Source: Timema cristinae (lineage: Eukaryota > Arthropoda > Insecta > Phasmatodea > Timematidae). Taken from it: DNA of 64,000 nt. The DNA lies in NCBI GenBank assembly GCA_039000515.1, contig JBCFYV010000012.1, positions 127,292,132 to 127,356,131 of the forward strand. Reading direction: 5' to 3'. Shown here one piece after another: positions 62,986-64,000 of the stretch (position 1 is the stretch's first letter; each line of letters starts with the position of its first letter). The notes beneath the pieces were generated by a model. That model was not told the DNA's origin and did no database searches. It saw only the letters and a program-made list of their open reading frames with translations. The translations under genes and the position numbers were made by a program.

Positions 62986-64000
62986 GTAAGATAATATGTC
63001 ATTCTTAAACTCTATTTAATGTAAACTGTTCTTTATTTATATTCTATTTGCAGAAGTTATCTTGAATAGCTTATAATTTTTGTTAAAATTTGGGTTCTAG
63101 TACATATCAGGTTAATGTAAAAATATTTTCTTTATTCCATAGCATAATCGAATGTATTAATGACACCCGACATGTACCTAACACTCGTGAAATAACAATA
63201 TCATTAAATTGATAATTAAACTCTCACACACAAGTAAAATAATGAAAACTACCACATGAAAACCACACAAACGTAGTTAAATAACTACAGAATTGCAAAC
63301 TTCATAAACTATGATGCACTAAAACATATATTGATTTTATTTTCTTATTTCAGATTCTAATCGACCTGAGTTGTATGAGGAGGTTAAACTATTTAGAAAT
63401 GCGAGGGAAAGAGAAAAGTAAGTATTTTAATTGTGACACTATTGAATAATTATTTGTTTCCATTTTCCGAGGCTTAGTATTGTTTTATTCGTACTACTTT
63501 GGGACACATGTACAGTGTAAACTTGTGGACACTCACAACATGCTAAGCGTAAGTCTAAACCCATAATCTGTCACTTGCAACATTTCCCCCCGCTGATAGC
63601 CTAACAACTAATTTCAACATTACGACACCTGATGGAAGAAAGCACCGCTATATACAATCAAGTATGAAAGGGAAGCTGGGGGGGGGGGAAGAGGTGAATT
63701 CTGGGCACTGGATACCGTGAGTGGGAATGTCCATGAGAACGGGACAATCCCTGCGGTGTTAGAGCATTGGCTTGATGAGCTTCAGGTCCTCTGTTTGATT
63801 CCCGTGTCCAGGTGTCATTTTAAAATCTATGGATATGTTCTTGATTTAGTTCCCATGTCTTGATGTTATCTAAACATTAAAATTATAGTTAAATTAAGAT
63901 TGTGCCTACCTGGGATTGGGAAAGTTGTGGCTTTCTAATACATAGATTGGTGCCGGAAGATTTAAAAATTGTTAATAATTACGAGGTAAGTGACTTTATA
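62955..64000 (+). CDS. Vps28: Vps28, ESCRT-I subunit (5' part; continues past the window)
   Basis: Two coding exons are visible: 62955-62985 and 63354-63417, with at least one more beyond 64000. Joined they read MSVIGGMPSQ, DSNRPELYEEVKLFRNARER, E-K. The NRPELYEEVKLFRNAREREK block is the near-invariant N-terminus of animal Vps28, followed in the family by YDNMA.L. Vps28 forms ESCRT-I with Tsg101 and Vps37 and links it to ESCRT-II in sorting ubiquitinated cargo at endosomes. The next exon is not in the window. It lies about 4.9 kb after P450 gene 2, separated by LINE debris, and has no functional link to the P450s. Confidence 0.9.
63354..63417 (+). CDS. Vps28: Vps28 exon 2
   Basis: Acceptor TTATTTCAG|AT and donor GAAAA|GTAAGT. 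It codes the conserved (D)SNRPELYEEVKLFRNARER, E-K at the start of the ESCRT-I core-binding region. Phases of both ends fit exon 1 and the expected YDN.. continuation. Confidence 0.93.
63418..64000. other. Vps28 intron 2 (incomplete)
   Basis: Intron sequence up to the window edge. It holds a poly(G) run (about 63678-63688) and a plus-strand tRNA-like fragment at about 63755-63820 (GTGTTAGAGCATTGGCTTGA, TCTGTTTGATTCCCGTGTCC). No YDN..-type third exon is present. Confidence 0.75.

Noticed and set aside
63840..64000. Third exon of Vps28 near the window end (a GTAAGT occurs at about 63985)
   Set aside because: The sequence before it does not code the expected YDN..-type continuation and no suitable acceptor-exon pair was found.

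Overview
The window is animal nuclear DNA and almost certainly from an insect. The evidence is a tandem pair of split genes for mitochondrial-clade cytochrome P450s of the CYP301 type, a short interstitial (CCTAA)n telomere-type repeat, insect-style tRNA-derived SINEs, LINE and hAT remnants, and long AT-rich spacers. The order is not fixed by the sequence; a hemipteran is only a guess.

There are three real protein genes, all on the + strand. (1) 10044-22891: a complete ten-exon mitochondrial P450 of 532 aa, CYP301B1-like. (2) 42629-58101: a ten-exon paralogue of about 522 aa, CYP301A1-like. Its intron positions line up with gene 1; five coding exons have the same length in both genes and a sixth would but for one missing base in exon 6 that breaks the frame. 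(3) 62955 to the right edge: the first two coding exons of Vps28, an ESCRT-I subunit. The two P450s are the product of an old tandem duplication. Both should act on the matrix side of the inner mitochondrial membrane with adrenodoxin-type electron donors; CYP301A1 is tied to cuticle formation in Drosophila.

By my rough tally about 25 kb, near 40% of the window, is minisatellite DNA in more than 20 unrelated arrays. The striking point is where the arrays sit in gene 1. In seven of nine introns the array starts at the 5' splice site. In at least five of these the unit carries a copy of the exon tail plus the donor. An eighth array is made of copies of the final coding exon including its stop codon. 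Only introns 2 and 7 are free. Gene 2 shows the pattern weakly: a three-copy donor repeat in intron 1, an array abutting the acceptor of exon 2, one of about 3.5 kb abutting the acceptor of exon 5, and internal arrays in introns 4 and 6.

Layout: 1-1820, 11-bp satellite; 1830-10043, spacer with SINEs, a complete hAT-type non-autonomous element (4961-5714, 8-bp target duplication) and degraded repeats; 10044-23570, P450 gene 1 and its 3' array; 23570-42600, about 19 kb of spacer with LINE fragments, an array of about 5.5 kb and 58-bp units with higher-order structure (27765-33228), several smaller arrays and a second hAT MITE (40713-41342); 42629-58101, P450 gene 2; 58100-62950, spacer with a broken LINE; 62955-64000, start of Vps28. 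No rRNA, functional tRNA, CRISPR or prokaryotic feature was seen.
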